Below, in pieces: positions 39,603 through 52,200 of a stretch of 64,000 nt of DNA; within the stretch, counting starts at the first letter, position 1; every line of letters starts with the position of its first letter. The notes beneath the pieces were generated by a model. The model was given only the letters and a program-made list of their open reading frames with translations. It had not been told where the DNA came from and ran no database searches. A program made the position numbers and the translations under genes. The stretch lies in contig NC_072794.1 of the NCBI RefSeq assembly GCF_028583425.1, positions 31,369,232 to 31,433,231 of the forward strand, in the 5' to 3' direction. Source of the DNA: Eublepharis macularius. Lineage: Eukaryota > Chordata > Lepidosauria > Squamata > Eublepharidae.

Positions 39603-39679
39603 GTGCCCAAGCTGGCGAAGGCGGTCTAGAGGCAGCCCATAGGAAAGGCTCATCTGGTTGAGAAAGGCTGGTCTAGCAT

Positions 39680-40129
39680 CCTTTGTTTTGCGCAGGCGCG
39701 AAGTGGCCGCCATCTTGTAGGTACGGGGTTGGCTGCGATAGAGGGGCCTGCGAAAAGCGGTCGGTTGCAGGGTTTTAAAAAAAGGCACTGCTGGCTGACG
39801 CTTCAAGCAGAATTCTCCACGGTAGGACGGGATAGCGTATACGAGGCTTGTGTTTAATTACATGAGTCGAACGGGGTTGCTCAAAGGGAATTGCCGGGTA
39901 TGCGGAAAAGAACAGGATCAATGGTGCGCAGGCGCGGCAATTGCGAGAAAGATGCGCGTGTGCAGGACGTGTGTGTGTGTGAAGAGTTCGCTGAAAGGGC
40001 TTCAGAAAGCGCATGCGCTGTAGAGTTTTCGAAGGGGATGGGAAAGGAGCGCGTGCTCTTGCGCTGTTGTTTTCACGGGGGTTCGTCTCTGTGCCTTTCT
40101 CCAGGGCTCATCCCGGTCCGTGTCTCGCC
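39680..40129 (+). promoter_or_regulatory. DHX9: DHX9 CpG-rich promoter with NRF1- and YY1-type sites
   Basis: The stretch is locally rich in CpG, unlike the AT-rich surroundings. TGCGCAGGCGCG, one base off the NRF1 consensus, occurs at 39689-39700 and again at 39925-39936. A perfect palindromic NRF1 site, AGCGCATGCGCT, lies at 40008-40019. GGCCGCCATCTTG at 39705-39717 is a strong YY1 site, usually just downstream of a start site in TATA-less housekeeping promoters. TAG then gtacgg at 39721 could be the donor of a short noncoding first exon joined to the acceptor at 40104. Start site and first exon are inferred. Confidence 0.7.
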
Positions 40130-40240
40130 ATGGGGGACGTGAAGAACTTTCTCTACGCCTGGTGCGGGAAGCGGAAGGTCACGCCGGCCTACGAGATCCG
40201 CGCCGTGGGGAACAAGAACCGGCAGAAGTTCATGTGTGAG
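40130..40240 (+). CDS. DHX9: DHX9 coding exon 1 (residues 1-37)
   Basis: ATG at 40130 sits in a strong context (gccATGG). It encodes [20 protein letters not shown], the first half of dsRBD1. An acceptor-like tract (cctttctccag, ending 40104) lies 25 bases upstream, suggesting a separate noncoding first exon. The donor is gtgcgg. Confidence 0.97.
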
Positions 40241-43200
40241 GTGCGGCTGCGAAGAGTCCGGAGGGGGTGAAGGCCCGGCCTCTGCCCACGCCCCGAGCGG
40301 AAGCTGCCAGGGGATAAACTGATCATCATCCCATAATGGAAGGGAAGGAAAGCGGAGGGGGTGGGGGAGAGCCAGATGAGGAAGGAGGTCTCTTTTTAAT
40401 GTGACGTTTTCCTTACACGTTCGCCTCCAGGGACTTAGCCTGTGCCTCATGTGAGCCGGGCATGGGGCACGAAAGACTGCTGCTGGTTCTTGGGAAGGGC
40501 TCAGTGGTGGAGCGTCTGCTGTGCAGGCACAAGACTCCAGATTTAGACCTTGGTCTCTCCACTTATAAGAATATAGTTGTAGGTGATGTGAAAGGTCTTT
40601 GCCTGAGACAGGAACCCATGGCGCTTCCTTATACGGAGCAAGCGTTGTCTTACAAGATCAGTATGACCTGCTTTGTGGTCTCAGCCAGAGGTCCTTTGCA
40701 TCACCTGCAAATTTAAGATGGTTAATTTAAGATGGTAGGACCCTGGAAACATGCAAAGCAAGATTCTCTTCCACTGAGCTGCCAAATCTTGGAGAGCTGC
40801 TGCTAGCAGTATTTTATTGAGTTATTTCATTTCTCCAACTTTCTCCCCGGTGGGAACCCAATATGGTGGTTCTCCACTTTATAGACTGATGGTCTGATTT
40901 CAGTCGATAAGGCAGTTTCTTGTTTTGGTTGGGTTGTGTATCAGCCCTCTGCTGGTTTGAATCCCACTGCCGGTTTGAGGTCATCAGGTGGCCTTGGGTA
41001 AGCTGCTCCTCTCAGCTTCAGCTTCCCAGCTATATTGTAGGGATGATAATAATAACACTTAACTTTGTTTACTGCTCTGAATGGGCTTTAATCTGTCTAG
41101 AAGAGTAGTATATAAGCACGATTATTATTATTATTAACCACTATTTAAATGTCTTTGCTAACTGTGCGTGTGTACTGTCAGCTGCTATTGCCAAGCAGCA
41201 GTGACTGCTGTCGGCAGTAGCATATGGTATTGTGTGACTTGTGGAAGGAGGTGGCCTTTGGGGTTCAGAGGCCCCTGGGGAGCATCCAAAAGTTCCTTGT
41301 GCTGGCCCTGCCATGTCAGTGCTTTGGCTGGGTATTGATCGTTCTCCAGGATCACAGCTGGGTAACCACAGTTCATCCTTGGCCTTCCTTTTCCCTGCCC
41401 CATCCCCATTCATGCTTAGCAGCAGCTGCCAAATACAACCTCCTGCAGAGATCAGCGATTGTATACTTTTATTAGGGGTGCAGTGGGAAGACTTCTGGCA
41501 GGTACAGCTTAATATGCAGGGAAGAAAGAAAAGCTGCTCCGGATGGAGCCTAGAGCAGGAGCATGGTCATCCTTTGGCTGTATTGATTTTCTTATTTTTT
41601 TTATATTTTGAGTCTCACTGTGATTTGGTGGCTAGAGTGTTGGACCAGCACAGAGGAGACATAGCTTCATACTCAGCTACAAAGTATGGTTGACTTTGGA
41701 CCTGTCACTTTCTCTCATCCTAACAGGGCTGTGAGGATAAAATCATGGAAAAGAGCACCATCCATAAAGGAATGACAAGATAAAAATGTAATAGATTTTT
41801 GACCTTAATGCTGATTCTCAGTAGATCATTTTGCTTAAGTATTTAGCTCACAATGGCCTACCCACAGCATGAGTACCACAAGGGCAGATAGCAGATTTGT
41901 AGCACATCTAGATGGGAGCAGAAGAGCCCATGAGTCTGGCTATCTCATAGACAGAAGACCTGCACTCCTTTCTACACCTGTAACTTGGAAGGTTAAAGGC
42001 AAAACCAGCACAAGCTTGAACATGTACACTTGAATGTTAGAGTAGTGCTAGCTCACACTTTGAGCTTGGTGAACCCTGCTTAGCTCCCGAGATCTGATGA
42101 GATTGGCCTAGCTGGGCCAACTAGGTCACTGCATTTTAAATACTATAGTGTTATATTTTAGACTAGCAACAAAGCCCATTGTGTTTAATAATACAATGGG
42201 CTCTAGCAGGGCATTGTGAGAACTGTGCTGCCCTGATGTGTGGGCTTGAGGCGGCGAAGCCTTCCCAAGTCCCCTGCAGTCCTCCGGAGAAGTTCACTGT
42301 GGCACCACACAGTGGGCCAATTTGAGCCCATTGGGGCCTGAAATTAGGGTGCCATGGAGCTCAGGAGCACTCCAGGGCCTCTGGAGGGCCTCGGCACCAT
42401 GCTGGGCCTTCCCAGACCTCTGAAGGGCCCAAGGATGTTGCGGAGACAGCAGGAAGGCAAGCTATGTTGCTGACGACTCGTTATGCCGCAAGTGCACCTG
42501 TGTGGAGATCAAAAGGTTTGCCTTTTATATAGTAAGATACTAGCCCACTTTGCAGAACTACTGAAGCAGAGGGAGAAGAGAAGTCCTTTTAAGTATGAAA
42601 AGTTTTAAAGCACTTTCCTAGTATCACTAGTTTCAGTGAGAAAATTAATTCCTCACATTGAAAGTAAAAGGGCTTAGAAGTGCCACAACATTTATTTGGT
42701 TAGTTTCTTTATCTTCTCCTTCCTCTAGGGAGATCGGGGGTGCAGCATCCATGGTTCTTCTCTCCTTTTTCTTCTCAGTAGCCTTGCAAGGGCGTTAGGC
42801 GGAGAGACAGTGACTGGTCCATTGTCACTCAGTGATCTTCATGACAGACAGGGAATCTGAAGCCAGGAGTTCCCAGTTCAACATGTTACGCACTACACCA
42901 TAATGGTTGGACTGCATCTGAAATAAGCCAAAAATATTTGCACAAGTAAACTCCTGCAGGTAGTAGCTGAATCAAATATTCTGTTTACCATCTCATGTGT
43001 ACCTTTCCCTGATGATAGGAAGTGGTGTTCACACAGACAGTGAACTGATGTGTTGGTGAGAGTCTCTTTCTTTCTCCTGAGTGGATGTATTTACATGTCG
43101 TCATAGGTTCGTGTGACAGGCTTCAACTACATTGGGATGGGCAACTCCACCAACAAGAAAGATGCCCAGACCAATGCTGCTAGAGACTTTCTCAATTACC

Positions 43201-46200
43201 TTGTTCGGGTGAATGAGATCAAGAGTGAAGAAATTCCAGCTTTTGGGGTAAGTAGTTTTGTGTTATGATTGAACTGTGGTATATTTTGCAGTGCTTCATG
43301 TTAGTATCTCTTTCATGGTTAAGGAGAAACATGCCTTCCTTTCCAAACGTCTTTTTAAAAATCTGCACAAGGAAGTCAGTACTCTGTTTTTGCAGAATAT
43401 ATGTGCTGAGTTGGCACGTGTTTATGTAGTTTACATGGTTGCTTGCAATGGAGATAGTTAAAGTATTGTTAACTACAGTATGTTTTGAAAATACTGGCAC
43501 AGCTAGAAGGCAGAGGAGGGGAATGGGAGACCCTAAGGGATGTGGATCTGTGAGTAGAGCTGTTTATTTAACATGCATTCCCAGGTATGTTTATTTGGAA
43601 ATAAGATGCATTCAGTTCCCAGGTGTTTATTCCATAATATGCCTGTTTTCTGGCCTGTTAGAAGCCTTAGTTTTTACAGGCATCTTTTTGCCCCTTTGCC
43701 TCTTAAGTCTTTCTCACCACAGCCATAGGTGAGAATTACTTAGGAATATGGAAAAAAAAAGTCTGGACTTCTCAGGAATGCTGGTTCTGTTGCGTGTGAG
43801 TATGTGCAGATGATACACAAACACATACAGTTACGTAAGTTTAGTGCTGCACAAGGAATATACTGAGTAAAGTCATGTTTTGTAGGAAGGTTCTAATGTA
43901 TGAAGATTCTTGACTGTTGGGGAAAAGTTGTCTGTTTTCATGAGGAGTGGCAATGTTACCATTTACAGACTACTCTTGTTGCTTAGGCAGGAGCTGTGGG
44001 TGCTCCTGGTGGAGGCGTGGCCGGAGCAGGAGAAGGTGGGGATGGATCTGATGCTTCTCTGGGTGGGCCACCTCCTCCTCATGTGGCTCTCCAATTAGAA
44101 ACGGGTAAGATCTTGAACATCTGCAGCATGCATGTGTTATTTCTGTGTTGTGCTTTATAAATATGTGGGGCAGAGGGTATGAATGAGAGTTACGAGAAGG
44201 CTGCCCTTTAAAAAAAAAAAAAGTATTCTCAGGATGTGTGCTTCAGCTCCTAGGAAATATTTGCATTTTTTTCTCTTCTAGATGGTGTTCCTCCTGGAAC
44301 TGGAAGCTCTGGCTATGGTGGAGCTCAGTGGGACCGTGGGGCAAATCTGAAGGATTACTATTCCAGGAAAGAGGAGCAGGAAGCCCAAGCAGTAAGAGAT
44401 TTTTTCCCCATAAACTCCAATTAGCTAACTTCAGTATTTGTTATAGTTCCATGTTTCCTTATAATCTAGGTTGCCACCTCTTGAACTGTATTTAAGATAT
44501 TTCTGTGTTGAGTTTGTCTGTTTGTTTGTGCATGTAAAGTGCAGCAGAGCAAATAGTTCTTCGGCTAATATTCAAAAGGGCTACATTCTGTATTCCTTGT
44601 ATGAAGAAAGATGTGCATTACAGTTAAATGCGATTGCAGACCTATAACGGAATGGTTGCTTTGTTTTACATTAACATATACCTTAAGAGTTGCACTTGTA
44701 AGCTTTCATTACACGTCAGTTGTTTCTACTACTAGACTTTGGAGTCAGAAGAAGTAGACTTAAACGCTGGCCTTCATGGGAATTGGACTTTGGAAAATGC
44801 CAAGGCACGCCTGAACCAGTTTTTCCAAAAGGAGAAGATTCAAGGAGAATACAAATACACTCAAGTGGGGCCTGATCACAACAGGTTTGCCAGTTTTTCT
44901 CCTTTGTGTTGGCAATTAGCAGTAGAAACACTCCTTAGCAGGAAGCTTCTTTTGGTTATCCAGAATAGCCAGTGTATGCCGTACACTTCCAAATGTGGAA
45001 AAGTTGCCTTAATGCAGGGGTCTCTAGTCTTGGGAGATCCGAGAATGAGGAGTAGATGCCACCACAAAACCACTGCCACGTGGGCTGTGGTCAGTCACAA
45101 AATGTTAGGGAGGTTGCAAGTTAAGCATCCTCCTATGATGGAGGCACTGGTTTTGACTGAGTGCTCCTTGTAGATACAAAGGTCCTCCTGGGGTCTTCTG
45201 AAGTACCTCCTGCTCAACTGGGGTGGAGGAAAGCCAGGAGTGGCTTGAGGAAGAGGCATATTGGGAAAGATGCGAGAACCAGGAAACACACAGGTGTGGG
45301 AATCATGGTGCCCATGGATGCTATTTTGGTGGTCACTGCCTTTATGGATCAACTGGGCAATGTGATTTGTTTCTCATCAGAGACAGGTTAATCTGCAAAC
45401 CATTTCTTGCTTCCTTCAAGGCATATTTTATTGACCTGCCAGGCTTGTATCTTATGACCTTTACGGAGGAGGGAAGATCTGTGAACATTTATGCAAAAGG
45501 GTTGTATTTTATCCTCGTAATTTTTTTTTTAAGATAGTTCAGCTAAATTTCATGGAAGAACGGGGCTTTTTTTCTGGGGAAAGAGGCTGGGGAACTCTTA
45601 CCTGGGGCAACTCCTGGGAGGAGGTGATGCACTTCTTAACACATGTACGTGCAGCTCGCACACGATCCTGGTACTGCATGATGGTGTTACTTCTGAGAAG
45701 TGATGTCATCACGCAGGCCGTTATAAGGCTAAATTTGGTGTGGATCGGGCCTGAATCGGCATGGAACAGGCTGCTCCACCGTGGAGCAGCACTCCCCTGC
45801 CTGACAGCTGCCCAAATCTGGCCGTTTAGGGCCCGATCTGAGCCATTTTGGGCCAAAATGGGCCTGAAATGAGCTGCTGCCACACGGAATAGCACTCTTC
45901 TGCCGGGCAACAACCCAATCTGGGCTGTTTTTAGCTTGATCCTGGCTGTTTTGGGCCCATCCTGGCCATTTTGGTCCTGAATTGGGCACAAAATGGCTGA
46001 AAGGGGCCCAAAAGGGTGAGGATCAGGCAGCTACTGGGCAGGGAGTGTTCCCGTACCTGGTAGAGACCTGATCCTGGCCATTGTGTCCCAAATTGGACCC
46101 AAAACGGCAGAAGGGGCCCAAAATGATCAGGATCGGGATGCTGCTGGGAGGAGGAGTTTCCCCCTGCCTGGCAGGGGCCTGATGCTTGCTGTTTTGGGCC

Positions 46201-49200
46201 TGATCCTGGCCATTTTTGAGGGGGAATTGGGCCTAAAATGGCCAGGATCAGGCCGCTGCTGGGTGGGCCCCAAAATGGCACTAAAGCTGCCTGGATCAGG
46301 ACCGAAATGGCCTGGAATGGGTCGCTGTTAGGCGAGGGAACCCTCCCCCACTCAGCACTGGCCCGATCCTGGCCATTTTGGTCCTGATCCAGGCCATTTT
46401 GGGCCCTAAATGTGCCCAAAACGGCCTGGATCGGGCCGGAGTCAGCCTGGAACCGGCTGCTGCTGAGCAGGAGGACCCTCCCCCCTCCTGGCAGCGGCCC
46501 AATTGAGGCTGTTTTGGGCCCGATCCGGGCTCAAACAGACCCAAAATGGCCCAAACAGGCCATTTTTAAAATACCCATGTGACATTAGTCACATGGGTAT
46601 TTAAAGAGATGCCAAAACACCATTCTGGGGCATTCTGGCTCAAAAGAAAGCCCTGTGGAAGAGTATTTCCTGGGCCCTCACACTGCAGATGGGAGAAACT
46701 GCATTTTTAAAATGGTCCTATAGGTAACCTTGTTATATAGACATTAAGGGGAATCTTTCTCTTTTATAGTGTTCTATATGTGGATTTTTTAACATGGTGG
46801 ATAATTTAAAAATGTAGCTTTTCCCATATGTATCAGTAGTAACATAGTCACACAAGAACTCTCCTTTATGACCTGCTGATCACCTTTTAGAGCAAGACTG
46901 TTATTGTCTAGGATGATGCTAGACAGTTTTGTTTCTGATTATTTCTTTCTAGAATGATCTCTGTGAACAAGGGGATACACGTGAAGCACCCTTGCAGAGA
47001 AGTGTGCAGAAGGTGGTTGTCCATATCCTACCCTCTGCAGCTTCTTCCCCTGCCACTCTTCCCAGCCACTTTCCATCAGAGCCCAACAATCAATAGCATG
47101 TTACTATGGCAACTGACAGCCCCCCCTCCTCGTAATGCTATTAAGGGAGGAGGCTGGAAAAGCAAAGGTTTCATAGCACTTTGCTATGGTTTTCTTTTCC
47201 TGCTTAGGGAAGTAGCATAGTTTAAGGATACCTAGCTGACTCTTGGCACTCCTAGGAGTTTTGAGGGCTGGGCATGGGGGCAGATATAATGTTGTGTGAT
47301 GTGTCAATGTCCTGTCTGGGCAAGACCACAGATGTGAGGTATTGCCATAGAGTTTCGGCTGATACCACCTCTGGGTTTTTACTTGGACTTGCCGTCGATG
47401 TATTGCACCACAACATTTCTGCCCCCCGCTGTTCTGCTAGCCTGTAGCCAAGAGCAGGTGAAGAGAACTGAGCTGGCGGGAGAATGCCCACAAGAAGCAG
47501 GCAAGTGGCATGCTTGGGACCTGCAAACGTACATTCAGTTGCTTGTCTGGGGGTGGGGGTCAGTTGCTATTCAGATGAATGAAAAATGTCGTGCTGTGTT
47601 GCCTATTGTTAATGATGCTTGAATTTTTAAGTCTCAGTTTCTGAGTTTAAATATATATTGTTTCACTTTCTTCCAGTTTCCATTGGGGATGTTTCTCTGT
47701 ACATTGATTTGAACATGCAAAACCCTGTCAGTGGGGTTTCCACTTTTTCCCACTGGCTCTGCTGCTGTGTGTTTATCAGCAGCTTGACTTGCAGCAGTTG
47801 AGCAGTTGAAGGTTTCCCTTTCACTCCATCAGCAAAGCTTTGCCTGCTTGAGTCTGCATGTTGGGCTGCTCATAAAGACATAGGAGCAGAGCTGGTTAAG
47901 GTGGCAGTCTGCGTGAACGTTATGGACGGCATTAATTTCAGAAGGTTGTTTTTTTCGCCCTATAGCAATGGAAGTTGTCCCTGTTTGGAATGAGGCTGAT
48001 CCTGGACTAGAAGGCTTAAAATCCATTTGCTTGATGAAAGTTGGGGCACTTGGGTGACGGTATGTTTCTCAGCCTGCTTGCTGATTTTTTTTTTCCAGAG
48101 AGCATTCCGGGATGTATTATTTATTACTCCCAGGAAGGCTCGGATGGATCAATCTTGAGTTTTCAGCAAAGAAAAGAATGGTGTCGGATTGGAAACATGC
48201 TGTGCTACGTTTCGTTGTTTAGATTCCTCCCAAGCTGTTTGCCAAGCAAAAATTAGGGTGGGAAATCACACTTTGGGCACATTCTGATCACTTTGCAAGG
48301 GATGGTTGCCGTTAGCACAAGCAAGTTTTTTAGAAGGCACAGGTTCCATTGTCTGAGGAGAGACATGTGCACCATTCAATATTTCCTTATTTCAAGCCTT
48401 AAACCTGCAATTGGAGGTTCTTTGCAGCAAACGATCTAATTTTAAAAGCAAGCATGTTTTCCAGTGCTCAAGAGAGGGTGTTTTAGCAAAAGGTGACATT
48501 GGGAGGGCGGTTCCCCAGCAGCATTACAGCCAGAATTCTATACGGAAAGGGGTAGCTGACAGCGACACCAGAGGCTTTTTCTCGTTCACACATGTGGTTC
48601 TGCTTAGGCTGAACTAAGCAATCACATGGGAGTCTATTGTAAATTGACTTCTGGTGTCGCTGTTCCCCCCCCAGGTGGAGGACAATGAATTGAGTGCTGA
48701 ATATAAGCCTGGCTGAGAAACATACTGGCATCGGTGTCATTAATGAAAGGGTGGCTGTTGTGTCCCTGAGAGCCAGTGGCCTTTTGACTCATGAAGCCGC
48801 TGTGCCTGCAGGTCAGTTCATTGGTGGTTTAGGAAGGGGCCGAAGAACAAGCTCTGACTAACTTGTCTTTTGTTTGCAGTGAAGCATGAAGATCTTGCAG
48901 GGATGTCAATGGTTCTTCCTGCAGCATAATAGAACAAAAACTTATGTATCCAGCTCCATTGACGTTGAGTGTTTGCTTCAAAAGCTACTTTGAAAATCCT
49001 AGTCTTAGACTGATCTGAAATGCATAATTAACAGCCTGATCCTCTGCATGCATATTTAGTACCAAGTCTCACTGAGGTTAAATGAGACAGGCTCCCTATC
49101 TGAGTGTGTGTAGGATTGTAGCAAAGTTCTCATGGATTGTAATGGCACCCACTGTGAGATAAGTATGCTTAAGATTTTAGCCTTATTCAAGGCTGCTTTT

Positions 49201-52200
49201 TCATATCTTTTAAATATATTGTGAAAACGGAGTATCCTTTGCCATATAAAGTGATTCCTGTCTGTGAACAGATCCCAGAACAGTTGAAACAACTTTCCCT
49301 TGGAGCTGCCTCTTATAGATTGTTGTTTTGGAGGTTAGTTACAATTTTTCCTAGATACCTTGTTCACACAAGTGCTGCCTTTGTTGAGAGAAGTATGCAT
49401 GTTACCCATTTCCCCAGTCAAGTCAAACTTGGGCCTGGTGAAGAAGGAGCCTGTACTTGACGTTCTGAGGTAAAATCCTGAATGGGGTGTTTAAAATGGG
49501 CTTTCTTCTTGGATTTGGGTGATGTAAATTTTGGTTCTACTCTGTAAAGCAGTCCTGCAGAGTTCTATTTTGAGTCTAGACTTAAGTTTCTCAGTATAGC
49601 CTAACCCTAAAGGCCTAAGTATTATTTGGGAGTTTCTGAGTTCATTTGCTGTCTTACCGATCTCCAGAAGATTTTCCTCTTAATATTGTCTTAACCATAT
49701 AGGGTATGATGTGACATACATGTTTGCAAACTGCCGATTGTTTCACTGTATCTTCAGAGTAGAACCATGTTTATAATGGGAGTTCAATATGACTGTGTTG
49801 TGAATATTTAGCTTGATACTCCTCAAAAGCTAGAAGGTCTAATGCTGGTTTTGGGGTGTTGTTTTTTTGTATGTATTGCAGGAGCTTTATTGCTGAAATG
49901 ACCATTTATGTCAAGCAGCTGTCCAGAAGTAAGTATTTGTGTTACTGGGGTGGGCGTGATTTGTGCAGACTTGATCTGGAAATTGTTTCATTTGCTGATC
50001 TAATGAGGTTAGGTTGGTGTACGCAGTTGTCCCCTCCTGCCTTTTTATTCTCGTAACAAACTTGTGGTAAGACTTAGAAAGCACAGTACAATTTCACCCA
50101 ATAGGATTCATGGCAGGAAGGGATTTGAACCAGAGCCATAGTCCTTCTCTAATCACTACTCCAGCCTAGCTTGCCTACAGATAGTTTCATGGCAGAGACA
50201 ATGGTAATGCTGACTTTAGTTGGGCACTCAGTTCTGGGAAATGTTCACATCTGGCGACCTGCATCCACATTTGTAGCAGATACTGTGACCTCAATAGAAA
50301 ACCTTGAGGCATGACTTCTTCTCATAAGCCATTAGCTTCTGTGGACATTTAGCCAAAATCACAGCATCACCTTTCTCTCCGTTCATCATCGATAACATGC
50401 CAGAAAGCGTGACAACATAGCTATGCTTTTGTGCAGTTATCATTCATGTCAGTTAAGGTTTTTTATGGGGGAAGCTTTGGTGGGCTGAACGGATGTTTCA
50501 TGGAGACATGATGGCTAAATGGGACCCTGCTGTTCTGAGGCAGTGTATCCTTGGATGACAGTTGTTTGGGGCAGTGTGGGAGGAGCTTTGACCTCTGTGC
50601 CTCTTTTCTGCATCTGGCCAGTAACTGAGAGAAACAGAGTGCTGACCCAGGTGGACCATTGGTCAGATCCAGTAGGGCTGTTTTTAAGAGAGAGGAGTAT
50701 CAGAGGGAGGCTGGTACAGGTTCTTTAACATGATCCCCCAATTGCACTATGCAGCTTTGATGGGCTGTATGGTCCAAGTGTGTATGTAGTGGGTGGAGTA
50801 AAGAACTTACACGGTTATATTCAGGATTTGCTGTCTCAAAATTGTAGATGTGAGCAAAGAAACTTCAGGATGATTTAGCTACATCCTTTCCCTCATTGTC
50901 TCCTATCATTCGTTGGTCAGTTTTTCTGTGGGTCTTTGAACTGTACCCATCAGAGAAGAACGTATGTTTTGCTTTCATGAGCACTTATCCTTACAAGGCA
51001 GGTTTCTAGATTAACTTAACCATCAAGACTTCCAATAAAACATGGGCCACTTGCTCTGCAGGGATGCATGCAGCAGCCTGGGGTGTAGAAAGTTCCATGG
51101 GATCTTTTTCCATGTCTCACACCATATCTGATCTACCTGTTATTTGGAGATACTGGCAGTAGCAGTCCTACCTTGGCTGGTAGACAGAAGATGGCTTTAT
51201 TTTCCTTAGTGTGATCGATCTTCCAGTATATGTCCCCTCTTTTCACCTCACTCACATATGCTTTACATACTTTGAGAACCTATTTTATTGCATTACTTAC
51301 TGGAGGACAAACTCTCTCCAGCCTCTCCCTCTGTATTTGATTGTATAAACCAGGATTTGTATGGATGAGGCCTCTGAATGAGATGATTGACTGGAGAAGG
51401 CCCTGAGCAGGGATAGCACAGGCTTGGCTAAGATGCTGTTGATAACCACATCTCAATGGACATCCACAGTTCCGCAGTCTAGTTGCAAAACAATTCGACT
51501 GTGCCACACTGGTAAAATCCCAGGCTCCCAATTTTCAGTAGTTGTAGTGACACTTGCTTTGAATCCCTTTTTAAAGGAAGAGAACCAGACACTTCTATAT
51601 TGTAGCTATCATACCGAGTACTTCTGTGTTGCAGGAATCTTTGCCCGTGAGCATGGTTCAAACAAAAAGCTGGCAGCACAGTCCTGTGCTTTGTCTTTGG
51701 TCAGGCAGCTCTACCATCTGAACATCATCGAGGCTTATTCTGGGCAAACGAAGAAGAAGGAAGGTGAATCGGTGAGTCTTCTGGGCAGTGCCCTCTAATC
51801 GTTTCTTTCGTGTATATGGGTGCTGCAGCAGTCTGTTGATCCAGAAAGTACAGGCTGCTGTTAAAAATGTAAGAACAGCACTGCTGGATCAGACCAGTCC
51901 AGTGTCTCGATGCCCACAGTGGTCAAACAGTTGCCATAGAGGACCACAGCAAAAGCAGAGAGGCTTACACCTTCCCTTGTTGCTGCCTCTCAGCAGTTTC
52001 AGAGATACGCTGCCTCTGGATGCGGGGGTCCCATGTAGTCATTATTGTAAATAGGCAATGGTGGATCTGTCCTCTGTGAACTTGCCCCCCTTTTAAAAGC
52101 ATGTACGTGAATTGCTGTTACTATGTCCCGTGGTATGAATTTAGATGTTTATATTCTGCTTTTCTACCTAGTGGAGACCCAGAGAGGTTTACATCATTTT

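Larger units (their letters stand above)
45561..46655. mobile_element. 1.1-kb non-autonomous hAT element carrying a GC-rich tandem array
   Basis: TGGAAGAA precedes (45553-45560) and TGGAAGAG follows (46656-46663). The ends CGGGGCTTTTTTTCTGGGG and AAAAGAAAGCCCTG resemble those of the foldback MITE at 21530-21789; the first 37 bases of the two elements align with few changes. The interior (about 45780-46540) is a degenerate tandem array. A 15-bp hairpin lies near the right end. There is no transposase. Confidence 0.8.

Noticed and set aside
40492-40560. Possible tRNA gene (A-box-like start)
   Set aside because: No cloverleaf or intact B box; it is the head of a tRNA-derived SINE.
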